Source: Actinomycetales bacterium (GTDB lineage: Bacteria > Actinomycetota > Actinomycetes > Mycobacteriales > Mycobacteriaceae). Taken from it: a DNA stretch of 6,757 bases. Below are positions 1 through 5,470 of this stretch, piece by piece. A program made the position numbers and the translations under genes. Position 1 is the stretch's first letter, and each line of letters opens with the position of its first letter. The notes under the pieces are model-generated. The model saw nothing but the letters and a program-made list of their open reading frames with translations. It made no database searches and was not told the origin of the DNA. The stretch spans positions 1 through 6,757 of the forward strand of contig DUOR01000094.1 in NCBI GenBank assembly GCA_012838715.1. The letters are read 5' to 3'.

Positions 1-529
1 CCCGCAGCGCCACCGCCGCGGCCGGGCACCCGGTGCCGACGGAGAATGCGGCGCGGACCTGGCCGGGCAGCATGCCGTCGAGGCAGGCGGCGAAGCGGTG
101 GACGGCGTCGTTGGCGGCGTCGTCGGCGGAACCGACGGCGACCAGCAGGACGTCGTCGCGGGGGTCGGCGGCGGCCGCGAGGAAAGATCGGACGACGGCC
201 TTCTTCATGCCCTCGCCCAGGCCGATGCCGTCGCGGACGTCCAGGCGCACGCCCGTCGCCGCCTCGGCCGCGGCCGCCTGTCCCGGCAGATCCACGGTGC
301 GGTGGTAGGCCTCGGTGAACAGCAGCGGCACGACGACGGCGTCGCGGATGCCGCGGGCGGCGAACTCCGCGCACAGGTCGCCCAGGGACGGGTCGGTCAG
401 CTCCAGCCACGCCACGCGGACGTCGTCGGCGGCGGGCAGGCGCCGGGCGACGGCGTCGGCAAGCGCGTCCAGGCAGGGCTTCGCGCCCGGGTGGCGCGAA
501 CCGTGGGCGACGAGGATGAGCGCGGTCAC
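1..529 (-). CDS. cysY: Sirohydrochlorin chelatase, CbiX family (cysY), 3' end outside window
   Basis: Probable sirohydrochlorin ferrochelatase, which inserts Fe2+ into sirohydrochlorin to give siroheme, the cofactor of the CysI encoded in the same operon. The frame is open from a GTG at 529 to the window edge, giving 176 residues with the C-terminus missing. The N-terminus has LILVAHGSRHPG (residues 4-15) with the conserved metal-binding/catalytic His9. VVVPLLFTEAYHRTVDLP (65-82) carries the second expected His (His76). LLVAVGSADDAANDAV (about 128-143) matches the start of the second half-domain of these internally duplicated chelatases. The GTG overlaps the cysN stop by 4 bp (GTGA) and has no strong Shine-Dalgarno sequence, which suggests translational coupling to cysN. 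In C. glutamicum the gene at this position is cysY. A cobaltochelatase role is possible from the family alone, but the context favours siroheme. Confidence 0.9.
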   Translation of the reverse strand, partial: MTALILVAHGSRHPGAKPCLDALADAVARRLPAADDVRVAWLELTDPSLGDLCAEFAARGIRDAVVVPLLFTEAYHRTVDLPGQAAAAEAATGVRLDVRDGIGLGEGMKKAVVRSFLAAAADPRDDVLLVAVGSADDAANDAVHRFAACLDGMLPGQVRAAFSVGTGCPAAAVALR

Positions 530-1746
530 CGCACCAGGCCCGCCGTGAGGGTGTCGCCGGTGCCCGGCTCGATGAGCAGGAAGGAGCCGACCTGCCCGCC
601 GACACGGTACGTCTCCACCGGCAGCGGCTGCGCCAGTTCGACGGTGACCTCGGCTACGTCGTTGACGCGGAGGGTGTCGGTGGCGCCGGTGGGCTCGCCG
701 GTCTCGATGTCGACCAGCGCCTCCACCGAGGCGACGCGGCCACGGACCAGGGCGGCGCCGTAGCGCAGCTCGACGACGCGGCCGACGGCCAGCGGCGTGT
801 CCGACAGGTGCACGGCGACGGCGTGGAAACGGCGGGCGTCCTCCGGGCGGTCCGCGCCGGCGATGAGGTCGCCGCGCGCAAGGTCGTACTCGCCGTCGAG
901 GCTGACGGCCACGGACTGGCCCGCCTCGGCGCGGTCGACGTCCTCGCCGGCGACGGTCAGGCGCGACACGGTGGCGGAACGGCCCGCCGGCAGCGTCACG
1001 GCGTCACCGACGGCGACGGACCCGGCGGCGATGCGGCCCGCGTACCCGCGGTAGTCCGGCACGCGCAGCACGTACTCGATGGGCAGGCGCAGCCCCGTCG
1101 GCGCCGGCTCGTCGGAGGCGACGGACTCCAGGATCTCGAGGACGCTCGGCCCGCCGTACCAGGCGGTCTCCGCGGACCGCTCGACGATGTTGTCGCCGAC
1201 CAGGGCGGACACCGGCACCACGTGCACGTCCGCCAGCCCCAGGCGGCCGGACAGCTCGCGGACGTCGGCCTCGATGGCGCGGAACGCCTCCTCCGAGTAC
1301 CCCAGCAGGTCGATCTTGTTCACCGCGAACACCACGTGCCGCACCCCCAGCAGGGCCGCGACGGTGGCGTGCCGCTTGGTCTGCGTGACGACGCCGTTGC
1401 GGGCGTCCACCAGCACCACCACGGCCTCGGCGGTGGACATGCCAGTGACGGTGTTCCGGGTGTACTGCTCGTGGCCCGGGCAGTCGGCGAGGATGAAGGA
1501 GCGGGCGCCGGTGGTGAAGTACCGGTAGGCCACGTCGATGGTGATGCCCTGCTCGCGCTCGGCACGCAGGCCGTCGACCAGCAGCGACAGGTCGGGGTTC
1601 GCCTGGCCGCGGGCCGCCGACGTGCGGGCCACCGCCTCGTACTGGTCGGCGAGGATGTTCTTCGTGTCGTGCAGCAGCCGGCCGACGAAGGTCGACTTCC
1701 CGTCGTCGACGGAGCCGGCGGTGCACACGCGGGTAAGGGTGCTCAT
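526..1746 (-). CDS. cysN: Sulfate adenylyltransferase subunit 1, GTPase (CysN)
   Basis: GTP-hydrolysing subunit of the CysDN ATP sulfurylase, which drives ATP + sulfate to APS + PPi in the cytoplasm. The protein has 406 residues and EF-Tu-like organisation. The G domain contains G1 GSVDDGKST (11-19), a GIT switch I motif (67-69), G3 DCPGH (88-92), G4 NKID (143-146) and G5 SAL (180-182). Two beta-barrel domains follow, with LPIEYVLRVPDYRGYAGRIA (221-240) opening domain 2. The ATG at 1746 overlaps the cysD TGA by one base (TGATG) and has a strong AAGGAGGG at 1756-1763, 9 nt upstream. The frame is open further upstream, but that extension runs through cysD and is not real. Unlike the CysNC fusions of mycobacteria and some other bacteria, it stops without a C-terminal APS kinase domain. 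Near the C-terminus, YRVGGQVGSFLLIE differs somewhat from the usual NRxTGSFILID pattern. Confidence 0.96.
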   Translation of the reverse strand: MSTLTRVCTAGSVDDGKSTFVGRLLHDTKNILADQYEAVARTSAARGQANPDLSLLVDGLRAEREQGITIDVAYRYFTTGARSFILADCPGHEQYTRNTVTGMSTAEAVVVLVDARNGVVTQTKRHATVAALLGVRHVVFAVNKIDLLGYSEEAFRAIEADVRELSGRLGLADVHVVPVSALVGDNIVERSAETAWYGGPSVLEILESVASDEPAPTGLRLPIEYVLRVPDYRGYAGRIAAGSVAVGDAVTLPAGRSATVSRLTVAGEDVDRAEAGQSVAVSLDGEYDLARGDLIAGADRPEDARRFHAVAVHLSDTPLAVGRVVELRYGAALVRGRVASVEALVDIETGEPTGATDTLRVNDVAEVTVELAQPLPVETYRVGGQVGSFLLIEPGTGDTLTAGLVR

Positions 1747-2699
1747 CAGAAGTAGCCCTCCTTCTTGCGGTCCTCCATCGAGGACTCGGACAGTTTGTCG
1801 TCGGCGCGGGTGGCGCCCCGCTCCGTCAGGGTGGAGGTGCGCAGTTCCTCCTGGACCTCGGCGATGGTCGCGGCGGTGGACTCCACCGCGCCGGTGCAGC
1901 TCATGTCGCCGACGGTGCGGTAGCGCACGCGGCGGACCTCGACCTTCTCGTCGTCGCGGGGGCCGCCCCATTCGCCCGGGGCGAGCCACATGCCGCCGCG
2001 GTTGAACACCTCGCGCTCGTGGGTGAAGTAGATAGGCGGCAGCTCGATGCCGCGGGCCGCGATGTACGCCCAGACGTCGGCCTCCGTCCAGTTCGAGATG
2101 GGGAAGACGCGCACGTTCTCGCCGGCGGCGTGGCGGCCGTTGTACAGGCCCCACAGCTCGGGGCGCTGGCGGCGGGGATCCCAGCCGCCGAAGGAGTCGC
2201 GGACGGAGAAGACGCGCTCCTTGGCGCGGGCCTTCTCCTCGTCGCGGCGGGCGCCTCCGAGCACGGCGTCGTAGCCCGCCTCGGCGATGGTCTCCACCAG
2301 CGGCACGGTCTGCAGCGGGTTGCGGGTGCCGTCGGCGCGCTCGGTCAGCACGCCGCGGTCGATCCAGTCCTGCACCTTGGCCACGCGCAGGGTGATGCCC
2401 GGCTGGGCGGCGACCTTGTCGCGGAATTCGAGGACCTCGGGGAAGTTGTGGCCGGTGTCCACGTGCAGCAGTTCCAGCGGCACGGGCGCCGGGGCGAAGG
2501 CCCGCTTGGCCAGCTCCAGTACGAGGACGGAGTCCTTGCCGCCGGAGAACAGCAGGGCCGGGCGGTCGAACTGGCCGGCCGTCTGGCGGATGATGTCGAT
2601 GGACTCGGCCTCCAGCTCGGCGAGCCGGGGGTCGAGGCCGCCGGCGCTGCCGGGGGCTGTGGCGGTGGCGGTGGTGGCCGTGGCTGTTGCGGTGGTCAT
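1746..2699 (-). CDS. cysD: Sulfate adenylyltransferase subunit 2 (CysD)
   Basis: Catalytic ATP-pyrophosphatase subunit of ATP sulfurylase; with CysN it adenylates sulfate to APS. The PP-loop SGGKDS is at residues 52-57, followed by HVDTGHNFPE (79-88), KVQDWIDRG (108-116), GGARRDEEKARAKER (148-162) and FSVRDSFGGWDPRRQRPELW (164-183). The C-terminus ends in EDRKKEGYF, all typical of CysD. From the ATG at 2699 the protein is 317 residues, close to the usual length of about 300. An AGGAG lies 12 nt upstream, which is long but usable. A GTG at 2738 would overlap the cysH stop as GTGA and add 13 residues, and an ATG at 2753 would add 18; both give N-terminal tails longer than the family needs. The first 15 residues are an almost pure Thr/Ala repeat that looks unstructured. 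The start is therefore less certain than the gene itself. Confidence 0.95.
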   Translation of the reverse strand: MTTATATATTATATAPGSAGGLDPRLAELEAESIDIIRQTAGQFDRPALLFSGGKDSVLVLELAKRAFAPAPVPLELLHVDTGHNFPEVLEFRDKVAAQPGITLRVAKVQDWIDRGVLTERADGTRNPLQTVPLVETIAEAGYDAVLGGARRDEEKARAKERVFSVRDSFGGWDPRRQRPELWGLYNGRHAAGENVRVFPISNWTEADVWAYIAARGIELPPIYFTHEREVFNRGGMWLAPGEWGGPRDDEKVEVRRVRYRTVGDMSCTGAVESTAATIAEVQEELRTSTLTERGATRADDKLSESSMEDRKKEGYF

Positions 2700-2711
2700 G
2701 TCCGGGGTCGT

Positions 2712-2716
2712 CTCCT
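2712..2716 (-). promoter_or_regulatory. Ribosome binding site favouring the 2699 start of cysD
   Basis: AGGAG on the minus strand, 12 nt before the ATG at 2699. Neither the GTG at 2738 nor the ATG at 2753 has an equally clear Shine-Dalgarno sequence; the latter has only a GAGAAG-like stretch. The long spacing leaves doubt, and coupled initiation at the GTG overlapping the cysH stop remains possible. Confidence 0.45.
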
Positions 2717-2734
2717 GGGTCAGTTCGGGGGCGG

Positions 2735-3472
2735 TCACAGGTGCAGCCCGCATTCGGTCTTCTCTTGGCCGGCCCACCGGCCGGAGCGGGGGTCGGCGCC
2801 GGCTTCCACCCGGTTGGTGCAGGTGGCGCAGCCGATGGAGGGGTAGCCGGCGCGGGTCAGCGGGTGGACGATGAGGTCGTTGTCGGCGATGTAGCGCTCG
2901 ACGTCCTCGTCGGTCCAGGCGGCCAGCGGGTTGAGTTTGATGCGGCCGGTGCGGTCGATTTCCAGCACCGGGGTGTGGGCGCGGGTGGCCGCGTCGACGC
3001 GCTTGAGGCCGGTGACCCAGCCCTCGTACGGCTTCTTCATCTCGGCCAGGGGCCGTACCTTCCGCAGGTCGCAGCAGCGGCCCGGGTCGGTCTTGTACAG
3101 GTCGGGGCCTTCCTCGCGGTCCTGTTCGGCGCGGGTGCGGGCCGGGGTGATGGTCAGCAGGCGGTTGCGGTACCGCTCGCCCACCCGGCGGGCGACGTCG
3201 AGCGTTTCGTCGAAGTGGTAACCGGTGTCGAGGAAGATGAGGTCGGCGCCGGGCGCGTGCCGTTCGGCCAGTTCTGCCAGGACGGTGTCCTGCATCGACA
3301 GGGTCACGGCCACCGGCGTGCGCAGGTGTTCGGTGGCCCATTCGAGGACCTCGCCGGCGGTGTACTTCTCCAGGGCGGGGCCGTGGTCGAGCGCCAGGTT
3401 CAGCAGGCGCTTGGCCACGCCGTCCCGCGCCAGGACGTCCTCCCGTGCGTCGGCGTGCGTTCGCGTGCTCAT
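2735..3472 (-). CDS. cysH: Phosphoadenylyl/adenylyl-sulfate reductase (CysH), APS-type
   Basis: Reduces activated sulfate to sulfite, taking electrons from thioredoxin or a similar thiol donor. The protein has 245 residues. The nucleotide-binding region holds VAVTLSMQDTVL (54-65) and IFLDTGYHFDET (79-90). The Cys133-Cys134 pair in the CCDLRKVRPL block and Cys215/Cys218 in the GCATCTNR block form the CC...CxxC set that binds a 4Fe-4S cluster in APS reductases and is absent from PAPS-specific enzymes. The C-terminal KTECGLHL carries the catalytic Cys241. The family rule, together with a CysN that lacks a fused APS kinase, supports APS as the substrate. The ATG at 3472 overlaps the cysX stop by 4 bp (ATGA), with GGAGGT at 3479-3484, 6 nt upstream. 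The frame is open further upstream to about 3571, but that extension runs into cysX. Confidence 0.95.
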   Translation of the reverse strand: MSTRTHADAREDVLARDGVAKRLLNLALDHGPALEKYTAGEVLEWATEHLRTPVAVTLSMQDTVLAELAERHAPGADLIFLDTGYHFDETLDVARRVGERYRNRLLTITPARTRAEQDREEGPDLYKTDPGRCCDLRKVRPLAEMKKPYEGWVTGLKRVDAATRAHTPVLEIDRTGRIKLNPLAAWTDEDVERYIADNDLIVHPLTRAGYPSIGCATCTNRVEAGADPRSGRWAGQEKTECGLHL

Positions 3473-3672
3473 GCGGTGACCTCCCTGTCGACGTGCCCGT
3501 GGAGCTTGACGGTGAAAACGCGGCAGCATTCGCGGCACTGCCACGCGTAGTCGGTTTCGGCGTCGGGCCACAGGTCCTCGCCGCCGCAGTAGGCGCAGTG
3601 CATGACGGCGCCGCGGTTGGGGTTGGGGTGGGCGCTGCGGCCCCCGATGCCCAGGTTCGGTGCGGTGCTCAC
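3469..3672 (-). CDS. cysX: Small cysteine-rich protein CysX, putative electron carrier
   Basis: A 67-residue protein between cysI and cysH, the position of cysX in C. glutamicum, where it is described as a ferredoxin-like protein of sulfate reduction. The GTG at 3672 overlaps the cysI stop (GTGA) and is preceded by AGGAGG at 3680-3685 with a 7-nt gap, so it is convincingly translated. The first 24 or so residues are polar and Gly/Pro/Asn-rich. The rest holds MHCAYCGG (24-31) and WQCRECCRVFTVKLHG (44-59), giving C26-x2-C29-x16-C46-x2-C49 plus an adjacent Cys50. Two CxxC knuckles separated by 16 residues resemble a rubredoxin or zinc-ribbon fold more than a classical 4Fe-4S ferredoxin. A role in handing electrons to CysI is inferred from position only; a zinc-binding accessory or assembly factor is the alternative. 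The long open frame in phase with it through cysI is a shadow. Confidence 0.85.
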   Translation of the reverse strand: MSTAPNLGIGGRSAHPNPNRGAVMHCAYCGGEDLWPDAETDYAWQCRECCRVFTVKLHGHVDREVTA

Positions 3673-5336
3673 TGCAGATCCTCCTCTGCCGCGCGCGCCA
3701 CCCAGTGGCGGAACTGTTCGCCGTCGGTGCGCTGCTCCTTGTACTTGCCGACGACGCGCGCCACGTAGTCCGTGAGCTCCGCCGAGGTGACCTTGTGGCC
3801 GCGGAGCTTGCGGCCGAAGTTCGCGTCGAGCCCCAGCGCGCCGCCGAGGTGGACCTGGAATCCCTCGACCCGGTTGCCGTCGGCGTCGGTGACGATCTGC
3901 CCCTTCAGGCCGATGTCCGCGATCTGGGTGCGGGCGCAGGCGTTCGGGCAGCCGTTGAGGGAGATGCCCAGCGGCACGTCGAGGTCGCCGAGGCGCTCCT
4001 CCAGCTCGCCGACCAGCTCGATGGCGCGGGTGCGGGTGGTGACCAGCGCCAGCTTGCAGAACTCCAGGCCCGTGCAGGAGATGATCCCGCGGCGGAACGC
4101 GGACGGTTCCGCCGACAGGCCCAGCTCGTCCAGCTCCGCGAGGAGCGAATCCAGCTGATCGTCGGCGACGTCGAGGAGCACCAGCTCCTTCATCACCGTG
4201 GTGCGGATGCGGGTGACCCCGTGCCGCTCGGCGATGTCCGCCAGCGCGACCAGGTCCGACCCCGGCACGCGGCCGACGACCGGCTTGACGCCCACGTAGT
4301 TCAGGCCGTCCTTCTGCTTGTGCACGCCGACGTGATCGCGGTCCTCCTCCCACGGCTCCGGGGCGGGGCCGTCGGCAAGCGCGTACCCGAGGTAATCCTC
4401 CTCCAGCACGCGGCGGAACTTCTCGGCGCCCCACTCGGCGACCAGGAACTTCAGGCGGGCGCGGGTGCGCAGCCGGCGGTAACCGTAATCGCGGAAGATG
4501 CGGCACACGCCGGCCCACACCTCCGGCACCTCGTCCAGCGGCACCCAGGCGCCGAGGCGCTGCCCCAGCATCGGGTTGGTGGACAGGCCGCCGCCGACCC
4601 ACACGTCGAAACCGGGGCCGTGCTCCGGGTGATCCACGCCGACGAAGGCGACGTCCTGCACCTCGTGCGTGACGTCCAGGCGCGGCGAACCGGACACCGC
4701 CGACTTGAACTTGCGCGGCAGGTTGTTGAACTCGTCGCCCGCCAGGTACTCGTCCTTGATGCGGCGGATGGCCGGGGTGCCGTCGATGATTTCGTCGGCC
4801 GCCACGCCCGCCACCGGCGAACCCAGGATGACGCGGGGAACGTCGCCGCACCCGAAGTGGGTGTCCAGGCCGACGGCCTCCAGGCGATCCCAGATCTCCG
4901 GCATGTCCTCGATGCGGATCCAGTGCAGCTGGACGTTCTGCCGGTCCGAGAAATCCGCGGTGTCGCGGGCGAAGTCCCGGGAAATCTCGCCGATGGCGCG
5001 GATGCCGGCGGTCGAGGTCTGGCCGCCGTCGAGGCGGATGCGGAGCATGAAGTACGCGTCCTGCAGCTCCTCGTTGGTCTTCACTCCGGTGTGCTCGCCG
5101 CCCAGCCCCTGCTTCCGCTGGGTGTACAAGCCGATCCACTTGAAGCGCGGCGCGAGGTCCTCCGAGGGGATGGAGTCGAAGCCCTGCTTGGAGTAAAGGT
5201 CGATGACCCGCTGCTTGACCGCGAGTCCCGCGTCCTCCTGCTTGATGCGCTCGTCGTCGTTCAGCGGCTCGGTGCCGTCGACGAGCCACTGGCCCTGCGG
5301 GCGCGGCTTGCGGCGGGTGGTTGTCTTGACGGTCAT
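3669..5336 (-). CDS. cysI: Ferredoxin-type sulfite reductase (CysI/SirA/NirA family)
   Basis: Siroheme and 4Fe-4S enzyme that reduces sulfite to sulfide with six electrons, in the cytoplasm. The protein has 555 residues, about the length of the single-chain actinobacterial enzymes. It has the usual two-fold repeat: an N-terminal ferritin-like/SiR half including RQNVQLHWIRIEDMPEIW (132-149) and ACG-type FGCGDVPRVILGSP (161-174), then a C-terminal half. The cluster and siroheme ligands are all present: Cys421 and Cys427 (SCTGLEFCK), Cys463 and Cys467 (NGCPNACART). Tyr71 and Cys163 are spaced exactly like Tyr69 and Cys161 of M. tuberculosis NirA, which are covalently linked in that sulfite reductase. 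The ATG at 5336 has AGGAA 6 nt upstream. An in-frame TTG at 5402 would add 22 residues but has no support. It is the first gene of the cysIXHDNY run, with its own promoter region at 5337-5470. Confidence 0.96.
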   Translation of the reverse strand: MTVKTTTRRKPRPQGQWLVDGTEPLNDDERIKQEDAGLAVKQRVIDLYSKQGFDSIPSEDLAPRFKWIGLYTQRKQGLGGEHTGVKTNEELQDAYFMLRIRLDGGQTSTAGIRAIGEISRDFARDTADFSDRQNVQLHWIRIEDMPEIWDRLEAVGLDTHFGCGDVPRVILGSPVAGVAADEIIDGTPAIRRIKDEYLAGDEFNNLPRKFKSAVSGSPRLDVTHEVQDVAFVGVDHPEHGPGFDVWVGGGLSTNPMLGQRLGAWVPLDEVPEVWAGVCRIFRDYGYRRLRTRARLKFLVAEWGAEKFRRVLEEDYLGYALADGPAPEPWEEDRDHVGVHKQKDGLNYVGVKPVVGRVPGSDLVALADIAERHGVTRIRTTVMKELVLLDVADDQLDSLLAELDELGLSAEPSAFRRGIISCTGLEFCKLALVTTRTRAIELVGELEERLGDLDVPLGISLNGCPNACARTQIADIGLKGQIVTDADGNRVEGFQVHLGGALGLDANFGRKLRGHKVTSAELTDYVARVVGKYKEQRTDGEQFRHWVARAAEEDLQ

Positions 5337-5342
5337 TCGTGA

Positions 5343-5347
5343 TTCCT
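5343..5347 (-). promoter_or_regulatory. Ribosome binding site setting the cysI start
   Basis: AGGAA on the minus strand, 6 nt before the ATG at 5336. It selects this ATG over the in-frame TTG at 5402, which would place the translation start close to a perfect McbR operator and include the conserved palindrome in coding sequence. Confidence 0.7.
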
Positions 5348-5367
5348 GGCTCTTGTATTCCTGCCCG

Positions 5368-5388
5368 TTAAATTCACGGGGAATTAAA
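5368..5388 (-). promoter_or_regulatory. Conserved A+T-rich imperfect palindrome upstream of cysI (candidate second-regulator operator)
   Basis: Inverted repeat with arms of 8 bp (7 of 8 pair) around a 5-bp centre: TTTAATTC, CCCGT, GAATTTAA on the cysI strand. The same element occurs upstream of fpr2 at 6529-6549, with 16 of 21 positions identical in the same orientation relative to the gene, including the asymmetric centre (shared core AATTCYCCGTGAAT). It ends 31 nt before the cysI ATG. Conservation within intergenic DNA suggests a protein-binding site. The ROK-family activator CysR, known to act on this locus in C. glutamicum, is one candidate by inference. A structured mRNA leader element is the alternative, since it lies downstream of the predicted promoter. 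Confidence 0.5.
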
Positions 5389-5393
5389 CTGAC

Positions 5394-5408
5394 GCAATCC
5401 AAGATTGC
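5394..5408. repeat. Perfect 6-bp inverted repeat in the cysI leader
   Basis: GCAATC-CAA-GATTGC, a perfect 6-bp inverted repeat with a 3-bp centre, directly abutting the perfect McbR site that begins at 5409. It could form a small hairpin in the cysI leader or extend the operator region. No counterpart is visible upstream of fpr2, so it is weaker evidence than the elements shared by both regions. Confidence 0.35.
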
Positions 5409-5424
5409 TAGACAGTCCGGTCTA
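5409..5424. promoter_or_regulatory. McbR operator, perfect match (cysI region)
   Basis: TAGAC-AGTCCG-GTCTA, an exact match to TAGAC-N6-GTCTA, the binding site established for the TetR-family repressor McbR of C. glutamicum, which controls sulfur amino acid and sulfate-reduction genes. It lies just downstream of the predicted cysI promoter, where bound repressor would block the start of transcription. Confidence 0.85.
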
Positions 5425-5440
5425 TTTCTTGACTGCGAGG

Positions 5441-5470
5441 AGAATAGACAGACTTGTCTTGATTACGCAA
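5441..5470 (-). promoter_or_regulatory. Predicted cysI operon promoter
   Basis: On the minus strand, -35-like TTGCGT (5465-5470) and -10-like TATTCT (5441-5446) are separated by 18 bp. The -35 overlaps the last codon and stop codon of the permease gene, so the promoter is embedded in its 3' end. The imperfect McbR site fills most of the spacer. The fpr2 promoter has the same geometry (TTGC at -35, 18-bp spacer, -10 immediately after a GTC). The predicted start of transcription would be near 5434, giving a leader of about 98 nt. The call rests on sequence similarity only. Confidence 0.5.
5445..5460. promoter_or_regulatory. McbR operator, one mismatch (cysI region)
   Basis: TAGAC-AGACTT-GTCTT, one base away from the TAGAC-N6-GTCTA consensus. 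It starts 36 bp from the perfect site at 5409 and ends two bases before the permease stop codon. It sits inside the spacer of the predicted cysI promoter, a position suited to repression. Confidence 0.7.

Noticed and set aside
808..1755. 315-codon plus-strand open frame opposite cysN
   Set aside because: Its His/Gly/Val/Arg-rich translation has no motifs and lies opposite a CysN with complete GTPase motifs.
3660..5342. 560-codon open frame on the plus strand opposite cysI
   Set aside because: It is an antisense shadow produced by high G+C at third positions. The translation is low-complexity (Val/Ala/Asp/Arg-rich) with no family motifs, whereas cysI on the other strand has all its ligands.
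5334..5402. TTG start at 5402 extending CysI by 22 residues
   Set aside because: There is no Shine-Dalgarno sequence, the added peptide is not family-like, and it would place the conserved palindrome inside coding sequence. The ATG at 5336 has a good AGGAA.
5429..5458. TTGACT on the plus strand as a promoter into the permease 3' end
   Set aside because: A good -35-like hexamer, but no acceptable -10 lies 16-19 bp downstream and there is no plus-strand gene to serve.
5337..5462. Intrinsic terminator between the permease gene and cysI
   Set aside because: The inverted repeats here are short, A+T-rich or weak, and not followed by a U-run on the minus strand; operator functions explain them better.
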